From the NCBI GenBank assembly GCA_021613535.1, contig CP075496.1, forward strand, positions 682,001 to 746,000: a stretch of DNA of 64,000 nt, given 5' to 3'. The notes under the pieces are model-generated. The model made no database searches, was not told where the DNA came from, and saw only the letters and a program-made list of their open reading frames with translations. Source of the stretch: Adineta vaga (Eukaryota > Rotifera). Positions 40,263 through 51,360 of the stretch are shown here, in pieces; the first letter of the stretch is position 1, and each line of letters begins with the position of its first letter. A program made the translations under genes and the position numbers.

Positions 40263-41294
40263 ATGAAAGACGTTGATTTACAGACAGTCGGGAGCGATAG
40301 ACTTGCATTTTATCGTACTAAATTTATCATTTTACTTGTATTTCAAATCGGAGCAATTGTCTGTTCTCTTATAATCTTTATGTTTTTCAAGAAGCATCAA
40401 TCTGTTTTGAAAGCTCCACAAAACTATGGTTTAGTCCTGTTACTTACAGTGAATTTTATACAGTTAGTATTCGATATGCCACTTCCACTTCATTTCTATT
40501 ACGTTGGTTATGTTTCTCCAGCAACATCAACACATTGCTTATGGTGGACATACTTTGAATACACAGTATATGCAATAACTGAATATTTATTAGCCACTAT
40601 TGCTGTTCAAAGACACGTCTTTATTTTTACTCAACACACTTTACGAAGTCGAAGAATGCGTTATCTATTACATTATGTACCACTTCTTTTTTGCCTAATT
40701 TATCCTACAATATTCTATATATTTGCCATTCTTATATATCCATGCGATAACTCTCAATGGTGGATTTATAGTAATAAACTGTGTGGTTATGCCAATTGTT
40801 ATCTGCTCTTTAACAAGATATTAGGTTCATTTGATTTATTGGTCAACAATTTTGTACCAGTCATCACCGATATTATAGCCAATATCATTCTGATTGTAAG
40901 AGTTCTGATGCAAAAACGCCGTGTTAGACATGCTGTGACATGGCAACAACAGCGGCATATGATAATACAATTATTTTGCCTTTCGGGTCTTTATTTAGTT
41001 GCCTGGACACCATTTCTTGTTGTATACGTCATAAATGTTCTCAGTGATCCAACATTTCTAAATCAAGTTACAACGGATTACCTTGGAGATATGCTCTATC
41101 TTGTTCATCTTTTTCTTCCATGGATGTCTTTCATTTTATTTCCAGAACTGCGCAAATGGCTTTTGAAATCATGTTCTTTTCGGCAAAGACGCAACACTGT
41201 AGGGATTTCACCATCACGTAATGCACCTGGAGCCACGCAACTGCGTGCTGCTGTTGGAGTTTCACAAGCAGTTAACAGGCAATCACAAACATGA
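40263..41294 (+). CDS. Rhodopsin-like seven-transmembrane receptor
   Basis: An intronless frame of 343 residues from the ATG at 40263. Seven hydrophobic segments can be picked out: FIILLVFQIGAIVCSLIIF; GLVLLLTVNFIQLVF; TEYLLATIAVQRH; PLLFCLIYPTIFYIFAILI; NNFVPVITDIIANIILIV; QLFCLSGLYLVAWTPFLVVY; LYLVHLFLPWMSFILFPEL. The third segment ends in an ERH/DRY-like position (VQRH) and the sixth carries the WTP turn, both of which suit class A receptors. A Cys pair in the extracellular loops (HCLWW and YPCDNS) could form the usual disulphide. The ligand is unknown. It resembles the lineage-expanded orphan receptors of bdelloids more than any named subfamily. Confidence 0.75.
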   Translation: MKDVDLQTVGSDRLAFYRTKFIILLVFQIGAIVCSLIIFMFFKKHQSVLKAPQNYGLVLLLTVNFIQLVFDMPLPLHFYYVGYVSPATSTHCLWWTYFEYTVYAITEYLLATIAVQRHVFIFTQHTLRSRRMRYLLHYVPLLFCLIYPTIFYIFAILIYPCDNSQWWIYSNKLCGYANCYLLFNKILGSFDLLVNNFVPVITDIIANIILIVRVLMQKRRVRHAVTWQQQRHMIIQLFCLSGLYLVAWTPFLVVYVINVLSDPTFLNQVTTDYLGDMLYLVHLFLPWMSFILFPELRKWLLKSCSFRQRRNTVGISPSRNAPGATQLRAAVGVSQAVNRQSQT

Positions 41295-42405
41295 GCGATT
41301 AATATTATCTATACTACGAAATACGAGGACATATGTACAACTATCGCTCATAAAGACTCGAATCTATCATAGATATATAAAACTTATCATCGTTCTATCA
41401 TATTTTTTCTTACTCATATGTATTCATCACGGAACTTGCTCACAGGTAAATAGAATAATTATTGAAATACTTGAAAAGCATCAGTTATAATGAAAGTTGT
41501 CCAACAATTACTGGGCAAATCTCTTAACACAATACCAGATCAAGGACGGTATTTTGAAATTTTAGGCTACGACGTGCGTCTATAGAAATGGCAAAACAAA
41601 CAAACAAATAAACTCGCTGTACCTCTCGAACGTTTTTTCTGAATCACTTCAAATAACATTGATGAACAGATATATATCCTCTGTGGAATGACATTAATCA
41701 GACAGCATAATTTACAAGTGTATTTTCTGAACGCATAGTCAGTCTTATTTTATTAATTTCTGATTGCTTTGTTTACTTATTCTTATTGTGTCATGTAGTT
41801 TGTCTATTTGCTATCTATTTTCGTATCATTTAATTGTTATTATAAATAAGTAGACTCGAAATACTTGAAAATATTATCAAAAATCATTTAAATTTTAATA
41901 GATAATAATTTAAGAAAAATTGTATACGCAAAGCATATAGAAATCAAACTACTCTAGAATTGCATTACTATTCTGCATTTATTGGTGACTGTATATACGA
42001 CCACACTATAAAATTTTTTACGAACATATCAAGTTATTTCTTATCTAAATGATTTATTTCAAGAGCAGCGTGAGTTATAAATGCGTTTTTTCCCCTGTAA
42101 AATTCAGTGTGTTTATCGAACAAATATCTGTATCGATCGACAATAAATGGGATAAGAACGCATCTGTTATTCGTTGTCGTTTATTAATAAAAATGAAAAA
42201 AGAAACTGCTATCTTCATTTTATATTTTTATCAAACAAGTCTAATATGTAAGTCAGTCTTTGAAAAGAATACACAGAATAGCGGTTCCGAAAGATGTGTA
42301 TGATTATGGTGGAATAGATTCAATATCCTCGCTTTTACTTTCTCTGCAGAATACATTATTTTGCGATGTAACAGTTGACTTTCTATCCTGTTTTTCTAGA
42401 TCACG
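41295..42405. other. No gene seen
   Basis: Intergenic DNA between two intronless genes on the same strand. Only chance frames are present. Confidence 0.45.
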
Positions 42406-44148
42406 ATGAAAGCTAGTGCAACGACTGACAGCGGACCAAAAAATAAAAAACAAAAGACCGAAATTGATGGAAACTCTTGTTTTTATCCTCCAGTAGTTGG
42501 TCTTGATTGTCGTCTATTCGAATTATCGAATACACCACTATCAGAAGCTCATCAACAGGAAGCTCTTAGCAAACTTGAAAAATATTTAAAAGAACAACAG
42601 AAAAATTTTCTTGGTTATCAGGTGAATGAAAATGTTGAATATTCAAAGAAACTTTCATTTATGCTTGATATTCATACGAATAATGTGGGTGATCCGTTTG
42701 TAAATGGAAATCTTACAATTAATACTAAAATCATGGAAAGAATGGTCCTAGATTATTTTGCAAAATTATGGCATGCACAGGTACCTAGTAATCCGGACAA
42801 TAGAGAATCCTATTGGGGTTATGTACTTAGTATGGGAAGTACAGAAGGTAATTTATATGCTTTGTACAATGCTCGAGATTATCTTAAAGGAAAAGCTTTA
42901 TACAAAGAACCAAATGGAGACCTAACGTGTGTTAGGCCAATGAAAGCAAGTTTTCATTCTAAAAATGCGTATCATCCAATAGCATTCTATTCACAAGATA
43001 CGCATTATTCAATAACAAAGATAGTTCGTGCACTTGAAATTCGAACATTTTATGAAATAGGTGAAAATGAATATAAAGGTCAATGTCCGATTACAGAAGA
43101 TGGCCAATGGCCAAAGGAAGTTCCATCAGAAAATGGAAATGGAGGACCTGGCTCAATTGATGTAAATAAACTTCTTCAATTAGTTGAGTTTTTCGCTCGA
43201 ACAGGTTCACCGCCATTAATTATACTTAATATTGGTACAACATTTAAAGGTGCGTATGATGATGTTGAACAAGTTGGAAATCGTTTAAAATCAATTTTAC
43301 AAAAGTATAATCTTTATGAACGTACAGTTGAATATGCTCCTGATAAGTGTGATACACGTTCAGGCTACTGGATTCATGTTGATGGTGCATTAGGTGCTTC
43401 ATATTTACCGTTTCTTGAAAAAGCAGGTCATCATATAAGAGAACAAGTACCAAAGTTTGATTTCTCTTTACCATTTGTTCATTCAATTGTTACCAGTGCA
43501 CATAAATATCCAGGTTGTCCAATGCCTAGTGGTATTTATATGACAAAACGTAAATATCAAATTGCACCACCTGATGATCCCGAATATATCGGTTCACCCG
43601 ATACGACATTTGCTGGTTCACGCAATGCTATTTCACCAGCAGTGTTATGGTGTTATTATGCGAATACTAGTGATGAATTAGAAATAGATAAGGCTCTCAA
43701 AGTAGAAGCTATGGCCAAATATACAGAATCGAAATTAAAAGAATTAGAGAAGAAATATCAACGTAAAGGACATCAAATATGGATAGAACGTACACCACTT
43801 TCACTTTCTATCCGATTTCGTGATCCATCTGATCCAAATGCTAAAGATCCTAATATTAAAGATCCAATCGTATTAAAATATAGTTTATCTCAAATGCAAT
43901 TATTTGTTAATGATGAAAATGAACCAAGACATTATGTTCATATCTTCATTATGCAAAATGTGACAAAAACCGTAATTGATGATCTGATTAAAGATTTAAT
44001 AGTTGCCTATGACAAAATGTTTTCGTTAAAACAAGAGAAGATAATTACACCAAATATATCTATTTCACACACAAATGAAAAAGTACATGTTCAACGTCTT
44101 GCACATGTACCACTCCATGGTCGAGGTTTTTCTGGAAACTTCACTTAA
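42406..44148 (+). CDS. PLP-dependent group II decarboxylase, histidine decarboxylase-like
   Basis: An intronless frame of 580 residues. PLP enzymes of this family remove the alpha-carboxyl group of amino acids. Motifs include GYVLSMGSTEGNLYALYNAR (cofactor phosphate region), FHSKNAYHPIAFYSQDTHYS, PLIILNIGTTFKGAYDD, WIHVDGALGASY (Asp that pairs with the pyridine nitrogen) and VTSAHKYPGCPMPSGIYM, where the Lys of HK forms the Schiff base. The GCPMPSG stretch is typical of the bacterial/plant histidine or serine decarboxylase branch rather than of animal HDC/DDC. The start carries a short Lys-rich leader (NKKQKTE), and the tail after about residue 545 is extra. Absence of introns and the branch affinity suggest horizontal origin. 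Substrate specificity cannot be read from sequence. Confidence 0.8.
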   Translation: MKASATTDSGPKNKKQKTEIDGNSCFYPPVVGLDCRLFELSNTPLSEAHQQEALSKLEKYLKEQQKNFLGYQVNENVEYSKKLSFMLDIHTNNVGDPFVNGNLTINTKIMERMVLDYFAKLWHAQVPSNPDNRESYWGYVLSMGSTEGNLYALYNARDYLKGKALYKEPNGDLTCVRPMKASFHSKNAYHPIAFYSQDTHYSITKIVRALEIRTFYEIGENEYKGQCPITEDGQWPKEVPSENGNGGPGSIDVNKLLQLVEFFARTGSPPLIILNIGTTFKGAYDDVEQVGNRLKSILQKYNLYERTVEYAPDKCDTRSGYWIHVDGALGASYLPFLEKAGHHIREQVPKFDFSLPFVHSIVTSAHKYPGCPMPSGIYMTKRKYQIAPPDDPEYIGSPDTTFAGSRNAISPAVLWCYYANTSDELEIDKALKVEAMAKYTESKLKELEKKYQRKGHQIWIERTPLSLSIRFRDPSDPNAKDPNIKDPIVLKYSLSQMQLFVNDENEPRHYVHIFIMQNVTKTVIDDLIKDLIVAYDKMFSLKQEKIITPNISISHTNEKVHVQRLAHVPLHGRGFSGNFT

Positions 44149-45790
44149 TTATTATTTGTCGAAACATGAAATATTCAATACATACATATTATGTTATCAG
44201 ACAAATCCTTTAGTTTTTTGTGTCTAAACTTTCATTATCACTAATATTCGTTCATTCATTCAAATTATGCGTATAGTAGTAGTAGTAGTAGATTAAATAG
44301 CTGTCCTTTATTTTTACTTGGTATAATAAGTTTTAATCATGATTAGTAATTTGCGTATTCTATAGCAATGTGATTTAGTTATAGAGAATAAAATCACATA
44401 AAAATTTAAAAAATGAGTAGTAAAAGCTAGTGTAATCTTATTGGTTCAATATTTAGTTATAGAAATCATATGACGTGAAGATTATTGACGATGAACTATC
44501 TATGTTTCTTACATATCATCGAGGTCAATACGCTTGGAATGAAGAATAGTATTTATCTTATATTCAGTCGGCTGAAACATGCCAAATACTCTTGCATTCT
44601 TACAGGAAAACATTTTCTGTGAAGTATAATCGCATATAGATAATATTCCTATGCTATCGAAACACTCTAACTCAATTTTCGTGATTTATTTTCGAAGTGA
44701 TATCAAATAGCTGAATATGCATTTATATTGGAATTCAAATTAGGCAGCTCATGTGAATTAGTATCTGTCGAGAAGAAAATTTTCTTTAATTACAGCAGTT
44801 TTTCTATCATTGAAAAATTGTTGACAATCAACGAAACTATAGATATGAGTTGTTTGAAGTATATAATCAGTTTCATTTGAGAATTGATATCAAAATAACC
44901 AAAACCTTTAGTTGATAATACCGATAGAATAATTTTTTCTCAAAAAAAAATGAAATTGATGATATACGAATTGGAATTATCTAAGCTCAACTTTTAAAAG
45001 AGTTTATCGCAAAGCTTAATTTGACTTCTAAGAAAATTAAACAAATTAAAATCTAAAGTAATATAATCTGTTATATATTCTTTACGATATGAAGAATGAT
45101 ACTTGATTTTGTTCGAATATAAAAAAAAATGAAATCTAAGATAGAATAAACATGAAGAGAATGTCTGAGATGATTATTTGGTTTCATGTCAATAATATTT
45201 ATCTAATTGAACGGTTAGAATGATTCTCATTGTTTTGATTTTCTATTGAAATCGGAGAATGAAATCTTTCAATGACATTGTTTTGAATCAATTCAATTGT
45301 TAGTCATTGTCTTGTCCGATCACAATCGCGATGTCAAAATACATTTCGTTAGTAATCGGCTTAAATTCATTGTTTTTCGTTTAGAAGTTTGTTTAGTCGT
45401 TTTCATCCTAATTAGTGATTATAAAACAAAGAAAAAAAGGTCACATATAGACACAATATACTGTTTATATGATCAAATAGTGTTGTCGAGACAAGCTCAT
45501 CTTCTTTCTTCTCCTTCGAATCAACAATCGAGTAAATGACCATTCATTCTTAGTCATATCAATCCATTGCTAATACAAAAACAATGCGGTAAGACTATAT
45601 AACTTTTTCGTCTGATTTAGATTTGAAAAAAAAGAACGAATCTCTTTAGGTTGAAAAATCTTTCATTTTATCAAATATATTTATTAATATTTGTTCTTTG
45701 CATTCGACGAACAATTGGATCTTTACATTTATCAAGTTTGTTATTCATTTCAAAATTGATATGATCGACATTTTTTTTTCGATTCTTTAA
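44149..45790. other. No gene seen; short AGT microsatellite
   Basis: A run of AGT triplets lies at about 44275-44292. The rest is AT-rich with no recognised coding sequence. The missing first exon of the EGF-repeat gene may lie near 45540-45590. Confidence 0.45.
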
Positions 45791-45796
45791 TTTCAG

Positions 45797-47502
45797 ATAT
45801 TCATCTTCAAAATTGGACAAATCCATGTGAACCAAATCCATGTAGAGCTGGAATATGTGAATTAGTTTCGAAATTAACCTTTAGTTGTCATTGTATTCCT
45901 GTAAGTTCATATAATTCTTATGTTTTTATATCATATTCATTCTAGTATGTTCATGGTTCATTATGTGAAAGATTAAATTATACACAAAAACCATGTGAAA
46001 GTAATCCATGTTATAATCAAGGTTTATGTTCACCCATAATAACAAAAAATGCCTCTTCGCTTGTTTCTTTTAATAATTATAATAATAATAATCAAGATTT
46101 TATGTGTTTATGTTCACCACGACATGCAGGAAAATTATGTCAAGAAAATATTGGAGAATGTTCATGTTTAAATGGAGGCACTTGTTCTGATTGTAAGATT
46201 TAGTCTTTTCTCTTTTGTTTCTTTTTTCAATTGATTAATTTTATATTTTACTTAGTATCGAACGATGGATATAAATGTTCTTGTCCAATGTTATTTACTG
46301 GACCATTTTGTGAACATGATTTACGAAATACAACATTTTGTACACATTCACCATGTCAACATAATGGAACGTGTATTTTAGTACAAGCACCAGCTGGTAT
46401 TTGTCTTTGTGAACCGGGATATGTTGGAGAATTTTGTGAAAAACGTGTTCCTTTTTGTCAAGAAAATCCATGTCGAAATAATGGTTCGTTTTTTTTTGTT
46501 TTTGAAAGAAAGAAAGAAAATCATTCATGAATTTCCTTTCTTTTAGGAACATGTGTACCTCTTTCCGGTGTCGATGGTCAATGTCTTTGTCAACCAGGTT
46601 ATACAGGTCGTCTTTGTGAACATCGTCAACGAACATTTTGTACAATTTCTCCTTGTCGAAATGGTTCAACTTGTATTGTATTAAATCATACAGGTGATGG
46701 ATTTTGTTTATGTCCACCTGATTATGCAGGTCCTTTTTGTGAATATATAACACCAACAGCATGTAAAAAGAAATGTCATAATAATGGTGGAAAATGTGCA
46801 TTAATTGATAATAAATATGGAAGATGTTTATGTCCCAAAGATATAACCGGACCTTATTGTGATACACCACTTCATCCATGTGCACCGAATCCATGTGGTT
46901 TGTTGAAAATAAAAATTCGATTTCTTATATAAAAGAATATTTTTCTCGTTTTCAAAGAAAATAATGGTATATGTGTTCATGAAACAACAAGTCAAACATA
47001 TAAATGTTTATGTACATTTGGTTATTCAGGTTCAAATTGTTCAGAAAATTTAAATCAATCATTTTGTTCATCTCATCCTTGTATGAATAATGGAACATGT
47101 CTGGAATCTCCAACAAGTGCAGATGGAATTTGTCGATGTGAACAAGGTTTTGGTGGAAGATTTTGTGATGAAATTGTTAAATGTGGTGAACAACAATGTC
47201 AATATCCTGAACAAGTTTGTTTAGCTGATAGTTGTGTTAATGTAACAGGAGAACTTTATTGTCTTTTACATGAATGTCAACATGGTGGAACATGTGATCC
47301 ACTTACACGACAATGTCAATGTCAAATAGGTTTTGGTGGATTAAAATGTGAATTGAAAAGTTTATTTTGTGATGAAACAAAGAATATTTGTCAAAATAAT
47401 GGAACATGTCTTGCAACACAAAGTCGTTGTGCTTGTACAAATTCTTTTACGGGTAAATATTGTGAAATTAATTTTCATTCAAATAAAACTTCTTATGAAT
47501 AA
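45797..47502 (+). CDS. Multi-EGF-repeat protein (5' end not found)
   Basis: Five exons splice in frame: 45797-45900, 45946-46192, 46256-46483, 46547-46897 and 46958-47502, giving at least 491 residues. They encode eleven or twelve EGF-like units with the CxxxPCxNxGTC...CxCxxGYxGxxCE pattern, for example PCQHNGTC with CLCEPGYVGEFCE, and PCMNNGTC with CRCEQGFGGRFCD. One unit near residues 380-400 (CGEQQCQYPEQVC) is incomplete. Such arrays occur in secreted or cell-surface proteins. No signal peptide exon was identified, and no membrane segment follows the last EGF (it ends HSNKTSYE), which suggests secretion. A possible upstream exon ends near 45586 at a GTAAG donor in the right phase. Confidence 0.8.
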
Positions 47503-47652
47503 ACTTTTCAAATAATCTTATGGAAATGTTTTTTATATGTTTCACAAAGAAAATTCTCTTCATGTTTTCTTTCATTATATAAATCATATTAATAAATGTT
47601 ATATTCACTTATTTCAATAATCTTTCTTACAAATACAAATATTCTTTATTAT

Positions 47653-49947
47653 TTAGAAATGATCATTACATGAACATTTTCCATTTGTATAGAAATGATG
47701 GATTCGGTTTGCATCACGGACTATAATTTCACATTTACGAATAGCGGCAATGAGTTTTGTTGATTGATCTAGAAGAAAAAAGTTTTTAAAAAAATGAAGG
47801 AAAAGCTCCAATGATAACATACGACAGTCTCCACAAACACGAAGATTTTTTGTTATTTGAATTCGTGTTGTTTTGGGATTTTGTACGAAATTCCATGCTA
47901 TTGCAAGTCTTTCACTGTGACCACAAAGAACTGATGAAACAGTTTCATTTTTATCTAAGGATCTCGTAATCCAACTTGCATCATATTGATGACCATGTTC
48001 AATAAGTTCTTTCGATATTTTTTCAGTTTCAGTATAGATTTCTGATGATCGTGGATGTGATCGATCATGTGCTCGAAATTTCTATGAAATAAAAATCATA
48101 AATTAATTTAAAAGATAAACCGATCACATACATAAATCTGACCGTTGGTTTCCGTCCAAGATAAACCAACTGTTTTCTTTAGACCAATTTGATTTAGACT
48201 ATTTTTAATATTTGACGATTTTTCTATTTCACCAACAGACGTATAAACATTACAAAGTAGAATTGATGCCGATGTTAATCGATTCTTAAGATCAGGAAAA
48301 TGTTGTTGAATACGATGGAAGATTTTCTTAGCTATTTCAATATCTTTGTTATTTCGAGCACCGGATAACAATGCCACTATATAAATAGAAAAGGGAGAAT
48401 CAATGGTAAAAATTGATCAGATATTGAAAAGAAAAACTTACTGAGCATAACTACTGATGGTGGATGATGAGATTCATAAGTATTAATTAGTTTCTCTGCT
48501 TCTTGAAAACGAAATGAACGACTAAGACAATCAACCATAGTTGTATAGATTTTCTCTGTTTTGTTTTTAATCGTCGAAAATATTTCATAAGCTTCGTCGA
48601 CAAGTCCCGCATGTGAACATCCATTTAAAACACTAACATATGTTCCATCAAATAGCAATTTCGATGGTACTTGATGAAAAAGTTTTATTGCTTGATGACC
48701 CATTCCATTTAAACCATATGAATTAACTAATTCACGAAGAAAATATAATTGATTTTAAAACAAAAACTTGATAAACTAACTCATTGATGTATATCCAAAT
48801 ATATCTGGTTGAATTAAGGATTGAAAGATCTTTTCAGCTTTATCTACACATCCTGATTTTCCCTAGATTAGATTAATCACAAGGAAAAGACAAAAGTTTG
48901 ATTGAAAATCATAATAGTCTTACCCACATATCGATCAATGCATTTTGAATAAAATGATCATTACGATATAAAGAAGGAATATCATCATATATTGATTGTG
49001 ATATTGAAAGTATTCCAAGTTTACTACATGCATTAATTGCAATAAGATAAATGATTGAATTGATTTCAGTTCCATTCATTTTCATTTGATTATATAAATC
49101 TAAAGTTTTCTCTGGTTGTTTAGTTTTATTATAAGCACTCATTCAATTTCCACAACTATTTGTATATATCTTTAATTTAGGAAAGATTTGTTCAGCATTG
49201 GATAAATCATCACATTTAATAAATGCATCAAAAGCATTAATCATTATATTTAAACTATTTTCGTGACATTTTGGAAGATTTGAGAAAACTTTTTTAACTA
49301 TTATCAATGCTTCCTGTGTTCGAAGTTGAGCACAAGCATTGAATAATAAAACGAAATTTGCTTCATCGGGATTGGAAATTTCGTTGAAAATATCAATTGC
49401 TTTATTTAACATTTGATTTTTGATAAACCCTATTCTCATATGAAAATAAGTTTTATTGAAACTAGAAAATAAAACTCTTACCTTTCATCATTGCTCCATA
49501 AATACCAGTTGTTTTCATTTTAGTTTTATCAAATATTTCTTGAGCACGAGTTATATCTCCAGATTGCACTAAAATTTAAGAATATATTGAAATTACATCA
49601 ATTAATATCGATTCTAACTTACTATAGAAATGAATAAGAGATGCTAATATCCATTTGTTATTTTTCATACGAGATAAATATCATTGATGATTATCTGAAC
49701 CACCTCGAAAATCTTTGATATTAGTAAAAGATTTTAATACTTGATTGATAGCTGCATCGGAAATATTCTTTTCATCATTTTTTTGTTCATATGTATAGAA
49801 TAAATCAATTGCTTGTTTAAATTGCTTTTTATCATTTAATGTTTTCATTTTATTACTCAAAGTGTGGTTTGATCGAATGATAAAAAACTTCGATTGAATA
49901 TCAACATTGATTAATCTCAAATGTTTGCTTGAAATTATATTAAACAT
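47653..49947 (-). pseudogene. Plant-type PPR protein with E/DYW-like deaminase domain, two in-frame TGA
   Basis: In land plants PPR-DYW proteins bind organelle transcripts and convert C to U. The ATG at 49947 gives a start rich in Ser/Asn/basic residues that may target mitochondria. About eight short-intron exons follow, with PPR units such as AIDIFNEISNPDEANFVLLF, TYVSVLNGCSHAGLVDEAYE and IYTTMVDCLSRSFRFQEAEK. An E-type region ends LKKTVGLSWTE, and a deaminase domain follows with CGHSERLAIAWNF and NLRVCGDCHQSTKLIAAIR (HxE plus CxxC zinc motif). It ends RIHHFYTNGKCSCNDHF, so the terminal triplet is DHF instead of DYW. In-frame TGA codons lie at 49683-49681 (after NHQ) and 49145-49143 (after SCGN, before MSAYN). 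All splice sites remain good. It may be a recent pseudogene. Confidence 0.75.
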
Positions 49948-51360
49948 CGATAATCAAGAAAGAGTTATCGTAGAAGATGTTGTGAGAATGAGATGAGAAG
50001 AAGGGTAAGGGTTGTCTTGTCAGATCAGATCATAAGTGAACCAATGTCGAATTCCATCATCCTCCATATTTTCTTTCTATTCGCTATATATAGGTAAAAT
50101 TTTCAATAGATGTCCTTCTACAGTGTTTTTTTACATCCTTTATTAAATTCATCATCGTATTCTCTCACCCATTTGAATCGAGTATAGTATTTTAAAGGTG
50201 TTTGGAGATGAATTCATCTACTTCTAATATAGTTTTAGTTACTCACAACACTTTTAAGAAACTAAATCCAAATTGACAAAGTCCTGTTCTATTTATGGTT
50301 TTATACTTATTAAGCAAAAAGAAAAATCGTAGTTATTTGTTTTCACTGCATAATTCATCATCATTCATTAGGATAGAATGATGACTCAAAATGTATTTTT
50401 TCCTCGTTGATATTGCTCTCAAAACTTCAATTAGTATTCATATTTCGACAGCCATGAAATTGCATTCAACATATCTCGTCTTACTTTTAATTTCATATTT
50501 TTTCTTGGAGAATATTCTTCAAAAACGCAAATGGCAACATATTTTGTACCTCTCTATGTGCTTGCTTTGTGATGGTGAGAAGCATTCGATCTCTACTTGC
50601 TCTATGAAAAAAATCATTCATACTTTTTACTTAGAATAGTGTCTACAGCTAAGTTTTAATAGTTACGTTATTTGACATGATAATAATGTGTTCAATACTT
50701 GATTTTGACTTCATCTTTAAGTATGATATGAAGGTAGCAGAAAACTATATGCATACACTTCTTCATTGTATATGTATCTGACAGAATAATTTCATGTACA
50801 TCTGAAATTAATTATAGGATTTCAGCAATTCAGTGATGATAAAATATTAACAAAATCATTTAGCTTAGTTTTAAGGAAATTTCAACAACTTAATATGATG
50901 TCTGATCATCTTTGCAAAGTGCTTCGCGCTTTTTCTTAGATATTTACGATGGAAAAATCTTGTAACTTCAGATAGATTTTCGGTCTATGCACATTAAGAC
51001 AAACTTTTAATATTTTTAAAACATCTGATATTATATGAAGAAGAATATTATCTCTACTAACGACATGAGAGTCTTATACGATCTTATTGTTTATCTAAAT
51101 CCAATCGTTCGCATATTTTTTAATTAAAGTAGTTGATTGTTTTTTGTTTAAAAATAAAGAGAACAAAGAGAAGAACTTGTTTACCTTGAGAAAAGCACTC
51201 ACTTTATCCCCTATCAGAGTTTGTTGCTGCTGAATAAATATTTTCGTTAAAACACGATGTTTTTTTCTCTGCCTCTATTTTTCTTTTGCTCTTTGACATC
51301 AACTAAAGCATTACACAATACTTTTTTTCTGCTTCTTTCATCGTGCCCCTCGTAACTGTG
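49948..51360. other. No gene seen
   Basis: AT-rich intergenic region between divergent genes. Only short chance frames are present. Confidence 0.45.

Noticed and set aside
45297-45539. 80-codon frame upstream of the EGF gene
   Set aside because: No signal peptide and no phase-compatible donor connecting it to the first EGF exon; probably chance.
46295-46894. Long 199-codon minus-strand frame
   Set aside because: It is the antisense shadow of the EGF-repeat exons; it is His/Asp/Tyr-rich as expected from the complement of Cys/Asn codons.
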